64,000 nt of DNA from CBDFKV01 sp965249035 (GCA_965249035.1 CBDFKV010000006.1:1-64000); one strand, 5' to 3'; counted from the stretch's first letter, positions 8,701 to 16,430 are shown. Numbers and translations are program-made. The notes: generated from the letters alone by a model not told the origin.

Positions 8701-10292
8701 TCAATAAGCAGCTCACTGTAAAAGTAATCAGCCAACGGTCGCAGAGCCGTGTTGCCGAGCTGCTCAGCTTCATGGGCCAGGGCTAAGAACCAGGCGAAAC
8801 CATAAGTAAGTTCAGACGGAATCACATTATTCAATTCGGTATTAACATTGCCAGTGGTATAACGATTGAGTATTCCATTTCGCAACGAAGGGTCGTTCGC
8901 GACTCGACTCGACCATAATAGCCCCCAATTACCGTGAACCGATGAATGCCAATCAGTACACCCATGGAAAATAGCCGCGGTTGTATTAAATTGCGGGACG
9001 CAATTTAATAACATCGGGGCGAAAGCCAGTATGTCAGAAATGGGCGGGTTGAAATTTGGGTTAATTGGCAGATGATTTGCCATCGCATATTTACCACCCA
9101 GTGCATTAATAATGTTGGCCCAAGTTAATCGAATCGATTTTTCGTAAGCTGAAATTTTTCCTCGATTTTTGTTGGACTTCCTGTCCTGCGAAGCTAGGTC
9201 TGAGTTTCTATCGACTGCGCTATTCGTTAAGATTTTTTTTTGGGGGTCGCTCGATCCGAACGTATTCGACCCTAAACCATTCTGACTCTTGTATTTTTGT
9301 CTGCGTTTTAAGGCCCGTTTCTTCTTTTTCTTTAACAATCGCAGCGAGTCCGCAATAGGTTTAGAAACCGACTCAGAAGTAACACCTTCGGCGCGATAGC
9401 TATGACTGTCACCCCGATCAACAATGATAAAGCCCAACTCGGTCAAACTATTGATTGCCTGAGTAACCGATTGCATCCCAGACCATCTCTCGCTGCTTAC
9501 AGGTACGTCGATAACGCCCTCTTGCTCAACATTCCGAGACATCACCCAGTCCAAGCCCGCAACGATTTTTGACCAACTGGTCTCACCTGAGCAACTAGAA
9601 ACCTTGATAGGATACAAGCTAATTTGATGTCTATTTCGTTTCGATTCTCGCGCTAGACGAAACGCTGTTCTATTCCTCTCGTTGCAGTCTCGCCAATGAT
9701 TCAGTCCTCCTTGCCCGGTCAAATTAACTCCCGAAACAATTCGAGACTTTAAAATAGGTCTCGAGGGTTTAGCACCACGGCCCAATAGATAAATGGTTAC
9801 AGAACTATGGTCTTCTGTCGAACTAAGATCATTGCCGCTGACGTCGATATTAATGGTCGATCGATTTACTAATTCAGGATAGGCTTGCTCTTGCTGATTT
9901 TCATCAGCTTCAATGTAGTCGACACGGATATCGGCAAAAAGTCCGGCGTACGCTTGGTTAGAAAGATTGGCAGTAAAGCCATTAAATACAGAGCTATATT
10001 CATACAGAGCCTTTAATCCGTACCAATTTGAGTAATCCGAGATAACTTCTTGTCTGAGTTGATTGCGTTCTCGATTGAATTCAATAATATTTGACACCTG
10101 TGCAGTTGTCGTGTCATTCAGCACGATAATATAGCGTTGAGCATCAGAATTATGTAATTTTATCGAATTTTTTTGTGCCTGTAGTGGCAAGGAAAATACT
10201 AAAAAAAGAAATATTAATAAAAAGAAAATATAACTTAAAAATGTTAAATGGGTTAAACGCAATCTGCCAATAGTAGGATAGTGACGGTTCAC
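5763..10292 (-). CDS. Secreted multidomain protein: I9 propeptide, dead subtilase-like region, DUF2891, PKD-like and ricin-type lectin repeats
   Basis: The protein has 1509 residues. A GTG start with GGAG nine bases upstream leads into a signal peptide (hydrophobic 18-37, likely cleavage after LQAQ at 40). Residues 53-133 resemble the subtilisin propeptide/inhibitor I9 fold. Residues about 140-310 align with proteinase K-like S8 domains (TIYLLGRG for VYVIDTG, DCNERNRTAFRLA for DCNGHGTHVAGT, LYPIKVSSCSG, KIVAGLDWV), but the catalytic Asp and His are replaced and no GTSMA serine region follows. A Lys/Arg-rich linker (320-335) precedes a DUF2891 domain (385-703; HGCTDWHSSVHGNWGLL, YGFAWFLALAHE, NSHWLGQFALYSL). 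One PKD-like domain (710-803) is followed by three 235-residue units, each a PKD-like domain plus a ricin-type beta-trefoil lectin with Cys pairs. It probably binds and perhaps cleaves an extracellular glycan, but DUF2891 has no activity I can state. Confidence 0.8.
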   Translation of the reverse strand: MNRHYPTIGRLRLTHLTFLSYIFFLLIFLFLVFSLPLQAQKNSIKLHNSDAQRYIIVLNDTTTAQVSNIIEFNRERNQLRQEVISDYSNWYGLKALYEYSSVFNGFTANLSNQAYAGLFADIRVDYIEADENQQEQAYPELVNRSTINIDVSGNDLSSTEDHSSVTIYLLGRGAKPSRPILKSRIVSGVNLTGQGGLNHWRDCNERNRTAFRLARESKRNRHQISLYPIKVSSCSGETSWSKIVAGLDWVMSRNVEQEGVIDVPVSSERWSGMQSVTQAINSLTELGFIIVDRGDSHSYRAEGVTSESVSKPIADSLRLLKKKKKRALKRRQKYKSQNGLGSNTFGSSDPQKKILTNSAVDRNSDLASQDRKSNKNRGKISAYEKSIRLTWANIINALGGKYAMANHLPINPNFNPPISDILAFAPMLLNCVPQFNTTAAIFHGCTDWHSSVHGNWGLLWSSRVANDPSLRNGILNRYTTGNVNTELNNVIPSELTYGFAWFLALAHEAEQLGNTALRPLADYFYSELLIELDRNTLPTSGGTSTALLGSYDNNAWAMFHAYQWAEYINDTVAQNMLIQRVNSHYANVNWSQSYTDFFDAKYLAAMMMVKMNITGSPWSNLLAAIANDSLAVPPVGGGTSHSEGVVSARAWGLWALYVRTGNTAYLNAYNVHTASNLSSIPYWTQSYINSHWLGQFALYSLQMPEVLPLNTAPTANAGSNQTITLPNNAVLSGSTSDDGLPNPPASISTAWGVVSGPGSVTFGNASSVNTTSSFGIDGIYVLRLTATDSVLSSSDDIQITVNPVPVNTAPLVNAGVDQTGDVFSGANLSGAVSDDGLPNPPSSLMTTWSVVSGPGSVVFGNASSVNTTSSFGIDGTYVLRLTATDSVLSSSDDIQITVTNETEISVDFTMGLNLLINTQSGQCLDNLDGSTLSVYQQDCANQSDQIWNIQASGEGYTIVNELSGKCLDVWKSSEGGQVAMWNCHGGNNQLFDIVPSGSGYAIIARWSSGRCIEISGSGHLINNTCNGSEQQNWNINEVLSANTAPLVNAGVDQTGDVFSGANLSGAVSDDGLPNPPSSLMTTWSVVSGPGSVVFGNASSVNTTSSFGIDGTYVLRLTATDSVLSSSDDIQITVTNETEISVDFTMGLNLLINTQSGQCLDNLDGSTLSVYQQDCANQSDQIWNIQASGEGYTIVNELSGKCLDVWKSSEGGQVAMWNCHGGNNQLFDIVPSGSGYAIIARWSSGRCIEISGSGHLINNTCNGSEQQNWNINEVLSANTAPLVNAGVDQTGDVFSGANLSGAVSDDGLPNPPSSLMTTWSVVSGPGSVVFGNASSVNTTSSFGIDGTYVLRLTATDSVLSSSDDIQITVTNETEISVDFTMGLNLLINTQSGQCLDNLDGSTLSVYQQDCANQSDQIWNIQASGEGYTIVNELSGKCLDVWKSSEGGQVAMWNCHGGNNQLFDIVPSGSGYAIIARWSSGRCIEISGSGHLINNTCNGSEQQNWNINEVL
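5765..7874 (-). repeat. Three 705-bp direct tandem repeats inside the secreted protein gene
   Basis: Copies start at about 5765, 6470 and 7175. The predicted proteins of the three units are the same, and the nucleotide sequences agree wherever compared. Each unit encodes one PKD-like domain and one beta-trefoil lectin. A fourth, diverged PKD-like domain lies at about 7875-8160. Identity at synonymous sites indicates recent amplification or ongoing gene conversion. Confidence 0.95.
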
Positions 10293-10316
10293 TCAGCAAT
10301 CTCCGGTTATGTGTAA

Positions 10317-10332
10317 GCAATCTTTAGATTGC
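10317..10332. promoter_or_regulatory. Palindrome upstream of the secreted-protein gene
   Basis: GCAATCTTTAGATTGC is a perfect inverted repeat 25 bp upstream of the GTG start. It could be an operator or a 5'-UTR hairpin. No regulator gene is nearby. Confidence 0.35.
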
Positions 10333-10359
10333 AAATTAATTTACCTAGGCCGCAACAAC

Positions 10360-11413
10360 GGTTTTCCCGCTATGTTAGGATTACATGTTGAGGAGCTGCT
10401 CTAAGGGCTTGATACAAGAACAGTTGCCCAGTCATTTCATCAAGATGTTTATCAAGCATCCTTCGCCAACCGAGATAATTGGGTAGCCAGCGAGTTGCCA
10501 CCCCATTAAACCGCCCCATCCAACGTTTCAGGCGGCTGTCATAAGCATTAACGTTTTGAACATGCCAAGTTCCTTTACCACCATGGCCATGATATCCCGC
10601 AACAAAGTAGCCAGCCTCAAGGTTGAGGGATTTCGCCGCCACACCATAACTGGGATGTCCATCGGTCGATAAGACAGCATCCTTCGCTAGCGCAGGCTTG
10701 AGTACCTTTGTAAATGTTTTGGCTGTGCAGTCATCCAGAACAGCGTCACTGACCATTCGGCTGCCGCGCTGCATAACGATCATCACCGGCACACGCTCTT
10801 TGCCATCTACACCCGATGAACCGCCACGCTTCCTGGCCTGACGGGGTAAGCGGCGCTGACCCTTATAAGAACGCCGGAATATCGTTTCATCCGCCTCAAC
10901 AATGCCAGTCAAATTCTCGGCCTTATGCTCACGCAAGGCATCCAGGAAACGATGCCGCCATCGAAAACTGCGATCCACTGCTAAGCCCACCCGTTCAGCG
11001 GCTTTGCGAATACTCAAGCCCTCGACCATGCATTCGGCGTAGGCCAGCAACTTATCTTTATCGTTCAAGCGACAAAAGCCTGTGCCGGTTAAAGCTGTAA
11101 ACGTTTTCAAACAAGCTTTACAACGATAGCGCTGCTGACCGTTAGTTCTTCCATGGCGAAAAATGTCGTCCGCTTGGCAATGTGGACAAATCACTGCCCC
11201 GTCAAGACGCTCTTCCGTCAGTCGTAAACTACTGTGCTCGTCACTCATGGCAGACACCCTGCCTGATAGCAATTCGAACTGCTCCGGCGTTAAGCCTTCA
11301 AGACTGGCAACAAGTGCTTGATATTCGTCACGTTTCATAGCATTCTGTAAGTGGTTGTTATGGCTTGATTATACCATCTATTCAACATTGATTCCTAACA
11401 GAGCGGGTTTTCC
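10360..11413 (-). mobile_element. IS1595-family insertion sequence
   Basis: The transposase is bounded by inverted repeats sharing CCCGCTATGTTAGGA (left) and CCCGCTCTGTTAGGA (right, read inward). The outermost bases differ (TTTT against AAAA). No clear 8-bp target duplication was found, so the ends are approximate. It sits about 70 bp upstream of the secreted-protein gene in the same orientation and could affect its transcription. Confidence 0.75.
10370..11338 (-). CDS. IS1595-family transposase (ISXO2-like)
   Basis: This 322-residue protein has an N-terminal zinc ribbon (CPHCQADD, then CKACLKTF, residues about 50-78), a helix-turn-helix-like part (SIRKAAERVGLAVDRSFRWRHRF) and the ISXO2-like DDE-type nuclease domain (VEADETIF, STDGHPSYG, then NVNAYDSRLKRWMGRFNGV). 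The final motif fits the IS1595 pattern, where the last acidic residue is often Asn or His. Full length and apparently intact. Confidence 0.9.
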   Translation of the reverse strand: MKRDEYQALVASLEGLTPEQFELLSGRVSAMSDEHSSLRLTEERLDGAVICPHCQADDIFRHGRTNGQQRYRCKACLKTFTALTGTGFCRLNDKDKLLAYAECMVEGLSIRKAAERVGLAVDRSFRWRHRFLDALREHKAENLTGIVEADETIFRRSYKGQRRLPRQARKRGGSSGVDGKERVPVMIVMQRGSRMVSDAVLDDCTAKTFTKVLKPALAKDAVLSTDGHPSYGVAAKSLNLEAGYFVAGYHGHGGKGTWHVQNVNAYDSRLKRWMGRFNGVATRWLPNYLGWRRMLDKHLDEMTGQLFLYQALRAAPQHVILT

Positions 11414-11481
11414 CCCTAAATTTATGTTGCGAACCCCGTACGATATAAATGTATATATAGCATATTATAGTCACTAATGTA

Positions 11482-13030
11482 GTCGATCCTGCCTATCATT
11501 TCTCTCTAAGCCGATCTCCATGCACCAGCAATACCTTATGCGGGCTGATGGCTGCAACTTTTCTGTTGAGGCCCAGTATCCCAATTTAATAGACCGTTCA
11601 GCAGGGTAAAAAGTAAATTAAGTAACTTCTCGACCCAGAAGTTGTACAACTGGCGCAGGTTGTGGCCAACACCACAAAGAATCGCGTGGATCGCATCGCC
11701 CAGCCTGCCTTTAAGATGACATAGGTCGAGCAGCCCATCACTTTTCATATGCCCAATCATCGCCTCAAGCATGCTGCGCCGTCGTAAGCGCTTTTTCTGA
11801 CCCTTGTTAAGCTTCTTGCCACGGTGAATCACTTGCGCCTTAGTCGCATGCCGACCACGGTAGCCCAAATCAACCGCTACCGTCTTGATCTCGGCATCGG
11901 TGAGGGTCTGGGCTTGCTGCAGTAGCTCATCCAGCGTATGACCATCGTAAGGATTACCCCCAAAGCTGCGTATGCCGACCACAAATCCTTCCTTCTGCGT
12001 GCAGGTAATGCCGACCTTGGTGCCAAATTCATAACGCTTGCGTGCTTTGCCTTTGCTGATGCAATCCACCTCTGGTTCATGTAGGGAATACAGCTTATTT
12101 TTACTCTTGGGATTAGCCGCCTGATGGCGCAGTTGATGCGCCTGTAAAATGAGTGCTTCAGCCCGTTCCTGTACATCATCTGGCAACTGCCCTAATTGTC
12201 GCTCAAGTTCCCTCATTACCCGGCCCGTCAGTGTCGACGGCTTCTTCAGTGAGCGGCGCATACGCTTGAATTGCTTGGCATGGGCGTAGCGACCAATCTT
12301 CTGTGCCAGACGCGGCGCCACCCGGACATAGCTTTGATGAACGGCTAAACCATTGTCGCGCATCAACGCTACCATCTTCTGTAATGCCTTCAGCAACAGC
12401 GCACTATCGGTTGGGTAGGTGATGTTCTTTTCCATCACGGTCGAATCCACACACACATGCGCCAGGCTGCCGCGCTTGACCGCTCCGGCATTAAGAGCAC
12501 TGTTCAATACCGTGGTCAACAGCCATTCCATCCCTTCCTCGCCCAGTCGCTTACGCCATTTCACCAGTGTCGCCGGGTCTATTGGAGCATGGTGCTGAAA
12601 ATGGGTCTCGCCACAGAAATACTGATAGTACGGATTGCTTACCCAGGCTTCGACCAAGCCTTCGTCTGATAAAGCCTCCATATGTTTGAGCATAAAAAGC
12701 CCGGCAACTCGTCGACCCGATGATGCAAGCGGGCCACCGGCCATCCCAAACAGTTGGCTCCAATACGCCTCAAAGGGCTGCCAATTCATATTGTCTGCCA
12801 TGACAACCAGCGGATGACGCAGGTTGATAAAGTCAGATAGTTTGGGTTGAGTATCGGTGAAGAATGAGCGTTGTTTGGAGAGGGCAACAGGATCAGCTTT
12901 AGGGCGCATAAAAATGGTCATATATTGCAAGAAACTGGGGCATATTCTACCAGAATATTGCGATTATTGCTGCGCTATAGGTTCGTATCTATTTGTATTT
13001 ATATACTAATATTGGTTAGGCAGGGCCGAC
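11482..13030 (-). mobile_element. Right IS copy, IS5/IS1182-like
   Basis: Second 1549-bp copy of the element at 3459-5007, with the same inverted repeats and orientation. Its right end is followed by TACGCTA, the repeat found outside the left copy. Confidence 0.85.
11536..12930 (-). CDS. IS5/IS1182-like DDE transposase (right copy)
   Basis: The 464-residue transposase differs from the left copy by only a few residues, for example HQSY for RQSY, KKPSTL for KKLSTL and a C-terminal QPA for QPV. The same three acidic motifs are present. The likely shared start is MRPKADPV near 12909. Two intact, nearly identical transposases fit a recent composite-transposon event. Confidence 0.85.
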   Translation of the reverse strand: MQYMTIFMRPKADPVALSKQRSFFTDTQPKLSDFINLRHPLVVMADNMNWQPFEAYWSQLFGMAGGPLASSGRRVAGLFMLKHMEALSDEGLVEAWVSNPYYQYFCGETHFQHHAPIDPATLVKWRKRLGEEGMEWLLTTVLNSALNAGAVKRGSLAHVCVDSTVMEKNITYPTDSALLLKALQKMVALMRDNGLAVHQSYVRVAPRLAQKIGRYAHAKQFKRMRRSLKKPSTLTGRVMRELERQLGQLPDDVQERAEALILQAHQLRHQAANPKSKNKLYSLHEPEVDCISKGKARKRYEFGTKVGITCTQKEGFVVGIRSFGGNPYDGHTLDELLQQAQTLTDAEIKTVAVDLGYRGRHATKAQVIHRGKKLNKGQKKRLRRRSMLEAMIGHMKSDGLLDLCHLKGRLGDAIHAILCGVGHNLRQLYNFWVEKLLNLLFTLLNGLLNWDTGPQQKSCSHQPA

Positions 13031-13037
13031 TACGCTA
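13031..13037. repeat. Right target-site duplication of composite transposon
   Basis: TACGCTA immediately follows the right IS copy, matching 3452-3458. It lies 14 bp past the stop codon of the cyclophilin gene. Confidence 0.75.
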
Positions 13038-13050
13038 TAAAAGCACCGAC

Positions 13051-13629
13051 TTATTCGATGACTTCCGCCTTAGTAATCACTATATCTTCTTTCGGCACGT
13101 CCTGATGAAATCCAGAATTGCCGGTTTCGGCACTAGCCATTGCTTCAACCACTTCCATCCCTTCAACAGTTTTTCCGAATACAGCATAACCCCACCCTTG
13201 GGCTGTCTTGCCGCTATGGTTCAAAAAGGTATTGTCAGCCAGATTAACAAAAAATTGACTGGTCGCTGAGTGTGGCTCATTGGTGCGCGCCATCGCAACC
13301 GTGCCTACGTCATTTTTCAAACCATTATCGGCTTCGTTCTCAATCGAAGCTCCGTTCGCACGCTCTTTCATACCCGGCTCCATCCCACCACCTTGGGCCA
13401 TAAAACCTGGAATGATGCGATGAAAAATCAAACCATCATAGTGGCCACTGTTCACGTAATTCAAAAAGTTCTCGACCGTAATCGGAGCCTTTTCTTGGTC
13501 CAATTCCAGAACGATGTCGCCCATCGACGTACTTAATTTAACCTTTGGGTTCATAGTGCTCTCCGCGTTTGCTATTAGTGTGAATGTAAAAAGTAAAATG
13601 GCCGTTAACAGCCTGCTTATGATTGTCAT
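13051..13629 (-). CDS. ppiA: Periplasmic cyclophilin-type peptidyl-prolyl cis-trans isomerase
   Basis: The protein has 192 residues. The signal peptide is residues 1-22 (hydrophobic AILLFTFTLIANAE), so it acts in the periplasm on prolyl peptide bonds during folding. The cyclophilin domain covers about 28-190: FHRIIPGFMAQGGG includes the catalytic Arg region, followed by GTVAMARTNEPHSATSQFFVNLADN. It resembles PpiA more than cytoplasmic PpiB because of the signal peptide. The composite transposon ends just downstream of its stop, so its original terminator may have been displaced. The next gene upstream is 31 bp away on the same strand. Confidence 0.9.
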   Translation of the reverse strand: MTIISRLLTAILLFTFTLIANAESTMNPKVKLSTSMGDIVLELDQEKAPITVENFLNYVNSGHYDGLIFHRIIPGFMAQGGGMEPGMKERANGASIENEADNGLKNDVGTVAMARTNEPHSATSQFFVNLADNTFLNHSGKTAQGWGYAVFGKTVEGMEVVEAMASAETGNSGFHQDVPKEDIVITKAEVIE

Positions 13630-13660
13630 ATCAAATCCCTACCCAGTTTAGTTAGCTCAT

Positions 13661-14440
13661 TCAGTCGACCCGCACCCGCTCAATGCCGAGGGCCAGGCCG
13701 GTTTGGTCGTCGGTACGAATCAATGCGCCGCAAATCGACGCTTTGCCGACAGCAGGCTCAAATCGTTCGTGAATCTTGTTGACAAATTTATTCAAGACCC
13801 GCTCTTTACGGGTGCCGATGATCGAATTGTAACAGCCCGTCATGCCCAGGTCGGTGATATACGCACAGCCTTTAGGCAGTACACGCTCATCAGCAGTTGG
13901 TACATGCATATGAGTACCCCACATCGCGCTGGCACGGCCATCAAGATGCCAGCCCATGGCCATTTTTTCTGAGGTCGTTTCCGCGTGAAAGTCAACCAGG
14001 ATGGTATCAACATCATCAGGAAGCTGCGTCAAGACTGCATCAGCAGCAGCAAACGGACAATCCAGCGTCGGCTGCATGAACCCTTGGCCCATAATATTGA
14101 TCACGGCAGCGCTTTTGCCATTCTTGGCTTTCACTACCACCCAACCATTTCCCGGCGTTCCTATAGGGTAGTTTTCTGGACGCAGTAAACGGGGCTCTTG
14201 CTCAAGAATTCCAATGACTTCCTTTTTATCGAAAATATGATTGCCCGAAGTCATCACATCAATTTCAAGTGCCTGAAATTCTTCATACACGCTGAGAGTC
14301 AGTCCGAAACCACCCGCAGCATTTTCAATGTTGACTACCGTCAAATCAACATCCAGTTGCTCCTGCAAGCGTGGTAAATGGCGAGACAAGGCGTCTCGGC
14401 CAGGTCTGGCATAGATATCGCCAATCGCTAATATGTTCAA
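13661..14440 (-). CDS. YmdB-family metallophosphoesterase (TIGR00282)
   Basis: The protein has 259 residues and the usual family length. It is a calcineurin-like phosphoesterase; Bacillus YmdB hydrolyses 2',3'-cyclic nucleotides. Metal-ligand motifs are visible in order: GDI (Asp8 region), NIENAAGG, TSGNHIFDKKE, VDFHAETTSEK and GTHMHVPTAD. The start is a TTG (MNILAIGD by homology) without a strong ribosome site. It lies in a same-strand run between the fthC-like gene and the cyclophilin gene. Substrate in this organism is unknown. Confidence 0.9.
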   Translation of the reverse strand: MNILAIGDIYARPGRDALSRHLPRLQEQLDVDLTVVNIENAAGGFGLTLSVYEEFQALEIDVMTSGNHIFDKKEVIGILEQEPRLLRPENYPIGTPGNGWVVVKAKNGKSAAVINIMGQGFMQPTLDCPFAAADAVLTQLPDDVDTILVDFHAETTSEKMAMGWHLDGRASAMWGTHMHVPTADERVLPKGCAYITDLGMTGCYNSIIGTRKERVLNKFVNKIHERFEPAVGKASICGALIRTDDQTGLALGIERVRVD

Positions 14441-14499
14441 AACTTATTCTAATTAATGAAACGGACGGGCTGAAATGTATCCCATAGCAACTACTATCG

Positions 14500-15105
14500 C
14501 TAACCACCGCAAACGATCACTTCACGATCAGTCACAATTGCATCCAGCCCCACATCCCAAGGTTTGGGGTCTAACGCATCAATCTCTTGAAAGTGGTGCG
14601 CCACACCAATCAATTTCGGGCGCCGATAATACGTTTGTTGGTGCCTGAATGCCAGTGTTTGATCATAGTAACCGCCTCCCATACCGATGCGATTTCCGGA
14701 GCGATCAAAGGCGACTAATGGAACGAGAATGATATCGAGATCTTGGGCGCGACAAAACCCACCCTTGATGAACACAGGCTCAGGGATGCCGTACTTATTG
14801 TTAGAAAACTGGGTATCGGGCCAAACCTCACTAAACGACATGGCCGACTGACGACTTTTTGCCAACACCGGAACGTAAGCCACCTTACCTGTTCTTGGTG
14901 CTAACGACCAAACCCAAGTCATTACATTGACGGGATCAATTTCACCGTCGTTGACCAGATATAGGCCCACTCGCTCAGCGGTCATAAAACCGGGGAAATA
15001 CTTAAGGTGCGCGCATAAACTAGCCGAGGCCCGCGCTTGATCAGCCGCGCTGACGGCTCGGCGTTGGTGCCGCATTGTTGAGCGAATATTGGTGTGGTTG
15101 GTCAA
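14500..15105 (-). CDS. fthC: 5-formyltetrahydrofolate cyclo-ligase
   Basis: The 201-residue enzyme makes 5,10-methenyl-THF from 5-formyl-THF using ATP in the cytoplasm. Motifs: GLYLVNDGEIDP near the N-terminus, the C-terminal ATP-binding loop NRIGMGGGYYDQTLAF, and LIGVAHHFQ. The start is TTG at 15105 (NHTNIRSTMRHQRRAVS); an ATG ten codons later would give a slightly short N-terminus. Its position directly downstream of a 6S RNA matches the conserved ssrS-ygfA arrangement of gammaproteobacteria. It is probably co-transcribed with that RNA. Confidence 0.92.
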   Translation of the reverse strand: MTNHTNIRSTMRHQRRAVSAADQARASASLCAHLKYFPGFMTAERVGLYLVNDGEIDPVNVMTWVWSLAPRTGKVAYVPVLAKSRQSAMSFSEVWPDTQFSNNKYGIPEPVFIKGGFCRAQDLDIILVPLVAFDRSGNRIGMGGGYYDQTLAFRHQQTYYRRPKLIGVAHHFQEIDALDPKPWDVGLDAIVTDREVIVCGG

Positions 15106-15159
15106 CTGAGTACGATATCGATAGTCTGAGGCTCAGTAGTATGCCTCATGAAAGGCATG

Positions 15160-15375
15160 AAATAAGGTGTCACCCGCCAGTGCCGTGTAGCTCCAGTACC
15201 TTGAACCTAAAGGTCCAAGTGGGAATACCGGCGCCGGTTTGGGCTTCCTGCTAACGCACTCAGCCTTTACAGGTTGAGGTGTTACAGGCATGCGTCACCC
15301 CCATTGCAATCCAATTCCCGAGAAAAAAACTAGGTCTAAGGGTTTTGATGCTATCACGCACACCGCAGGCGACAC
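15160..15375 (-). ncRNA. ssrS: 6S RNA, regulator of sigma70 RNA polymerase
   Basis: The minus-strand RNA starts near 15375 and can close with a terminal stem of GTGTCGCCTGC (5') against GGCGGGTGACAC (3'), about 11 pairs. It contains the hallmark hairpin CTTGGACC-ttta-GGTTCAAG near the 3' end. The distance from that hairpin to the 3' end (about 33 nt) matches E. coli 6S RNA (32 nt). It sits directly upstream of fthC on the same strand, the conserved genomic context. A TATAAT box is correctly placed before the 5' end. At about 210 nt it is longer than the 184 nt of E. coli. A large internal bulge is expected but was not modelled; exact ends are approximate. Confidence 0.8.
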
Positions 15376-15379
15376 GGTT

Positions 15380-15385
15380 ATTATA
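15380..15385 (-). promoter_or_regulatory. -10 box of the 6S RNA promoter
   Basis: TATAAT on the minus strand, about 5 bases before the predicted 5' end of the RNA. No good -35 hexamer is visible at 16-18 bp spacing. Confidence 0.55.
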
Positions 15386-15820
15386 CCGAAATTGCTGACC
15401 AATTGGCGTCTGACTTGGATCTAGGCGCCACTCAAGAGAAGGCACTTCCTGCAATTTGAATTGCTATATTCAATCATATCCACATTATTGAATTAAACCA
15501 TGCGTTGACCTTTTATTTGTAAAATACACATAGAAAATTATTTATTCATATCAATAATTTATATAGATAAACCATGCATATCATTAAATTAGTATAATAT
15601 TAAAAACAAAAACACATTGTAATAAATTAAAAATTTACTCTATTAAACAGTTTAATACCCTGTATCGAGTTATGACTAATGGTTGACAGCAAAGTTCAGT
15701 TTCTATCCAAAAAGACGCCATTGACCCGAGTCCATTACCCAGTGACTTCCAATTTCGAGTACATCAACCTTCACAATGCTCAATGCTAACTTCCTTAATT
15801 TCATATGGCCTAACAAAGCG
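15386..15820. other. AT-rich intergenic stretch
   Basis: About 435 bp between the 6S promoter and the EF-hand gene terminator. It is very AT-rich around 15480-15650. I see no open frame with homology, no repeat and no RNA structure here. A zapA gene, often next to ssrS, is not present. Confidence 0.5.
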
Positions 15821-15855
15821 AAAAGAAAGGGTAGCCCTATAAATGACTACCCCTC
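15821..15855 (-). terminator. Terminator of the EF-hand gene
   Basis: On the minus strand GGGTAG and CTACCC form a stem with an 11-base loop, followed by TTTCTTTT. It lies 45 bp past the EF-hand gene stop. Confidence 0.65.
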
Positions 15856-15899
15856 CCTTTACGCATGTTTACTGACTTTGACAGTCAGAAATCGTTGCT

Positions 15900-16133
15900 T
15901 TACTTGTTGGAATTCTCATTTGCCAACCATTCGTCACTCGATACAGCTGCGTCACTATCCGCATCCATCATCAGAAAGTGCTGCTTAATGACGTTGACGA
16001 TTTCTGCTTCGGTGACTTTACCGTCATCGTTTAGATCAACATCACCCAACTCAATTTTCATGGCTTGAGCACTACCGGCGGCCGTCATCAATCCAAAGGC
16101 TAAAATGGCTGAATAGTATTTTACGTTTTTCAT
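15900..16133 (-). CDS. Small secreted EF-hand calcium-binding protein
   Basis: The protein has 77 residues. An N-terminal signal peptide (AILAFGLMTAAGSAQA, cleavage about residue 24) is followed by two EF-hand-type loops, DLNDDGKVTEAE (about 33-44) and DADSDAAVSSDE (about 57-68). Both keep Asp at positions 1, 3 and 5 and Glu at 12, so calcium binding is likely. It is monocistronic with its own terminator. Function beyond calcium binding is unknown; similar small periplasmic EF-hand proteins are common in marine gammaproteobacteria. Confidence 0.85.
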   Translation of the reverse strand: MKNVKYYSAILAFGLMTAAGSAQAMKIELGDVDLNDDGKVTEAEIVNVIKQHFLMMDADSDAAVSSDEWLANENSNK

Positions 16134-16430
16134 GTCTGTTACCTCAATCAGTTAGTTTAAATGTCTGCCCTAGATATTTGGATTATTCCAATTTTCTAAG
16201 GACAACTCTTATGACGGGCCACTTGCAACATAGTTCACAATATTTTTAATATTTATTTCTTATCTATTTAAATTTAAACCTTAAAAAAACAGCTGTATTG
16301 CCTATGAAACAATCAACCCTGATACTTCATAAGGACAAATAGTCTCGTCAACCCACCCATTTCTACCCATTGTCAGTCATCGGCTTAGCTCCTACAATCT
16401 CAGGCAATCACACAGCCACATTTACTCGAT

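Larger units (their letters stand above)
3459..13030. mobile_element. Composite transposon, two same-orientation 1549-bp IS copies with 6.5 kb cargo
   Basis: Two IS copies of equal length (3459-5007 and 11482-13030), differing only by scattered substitutions, flank 6474 bp of cargo. The outer junctions carry the direct repeat TACGCTA. The inner junctions (TAAATAA after the left copy, TAATGTA before the right copy) do not match each other or the outer repeat. This pattern is expected if the whole 9.57 kb unit moved together. Removing the unit and one repeat copy would place the DUF533 gene and its terminator directly beside the cyclophilin gene. Cargo: a secreted multidomain protein gene (5763-10292), an IS1595-type element (about 10360-11413) and a truncated IS110-family relic (5024-5122). 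Confidence 0.75.

Noticed and set aside
15260..15454. Minus-strand 64-codon frame
   Set aside because: It overlaps the 6S RNA and its promoter; the RNA evidence is stronger.
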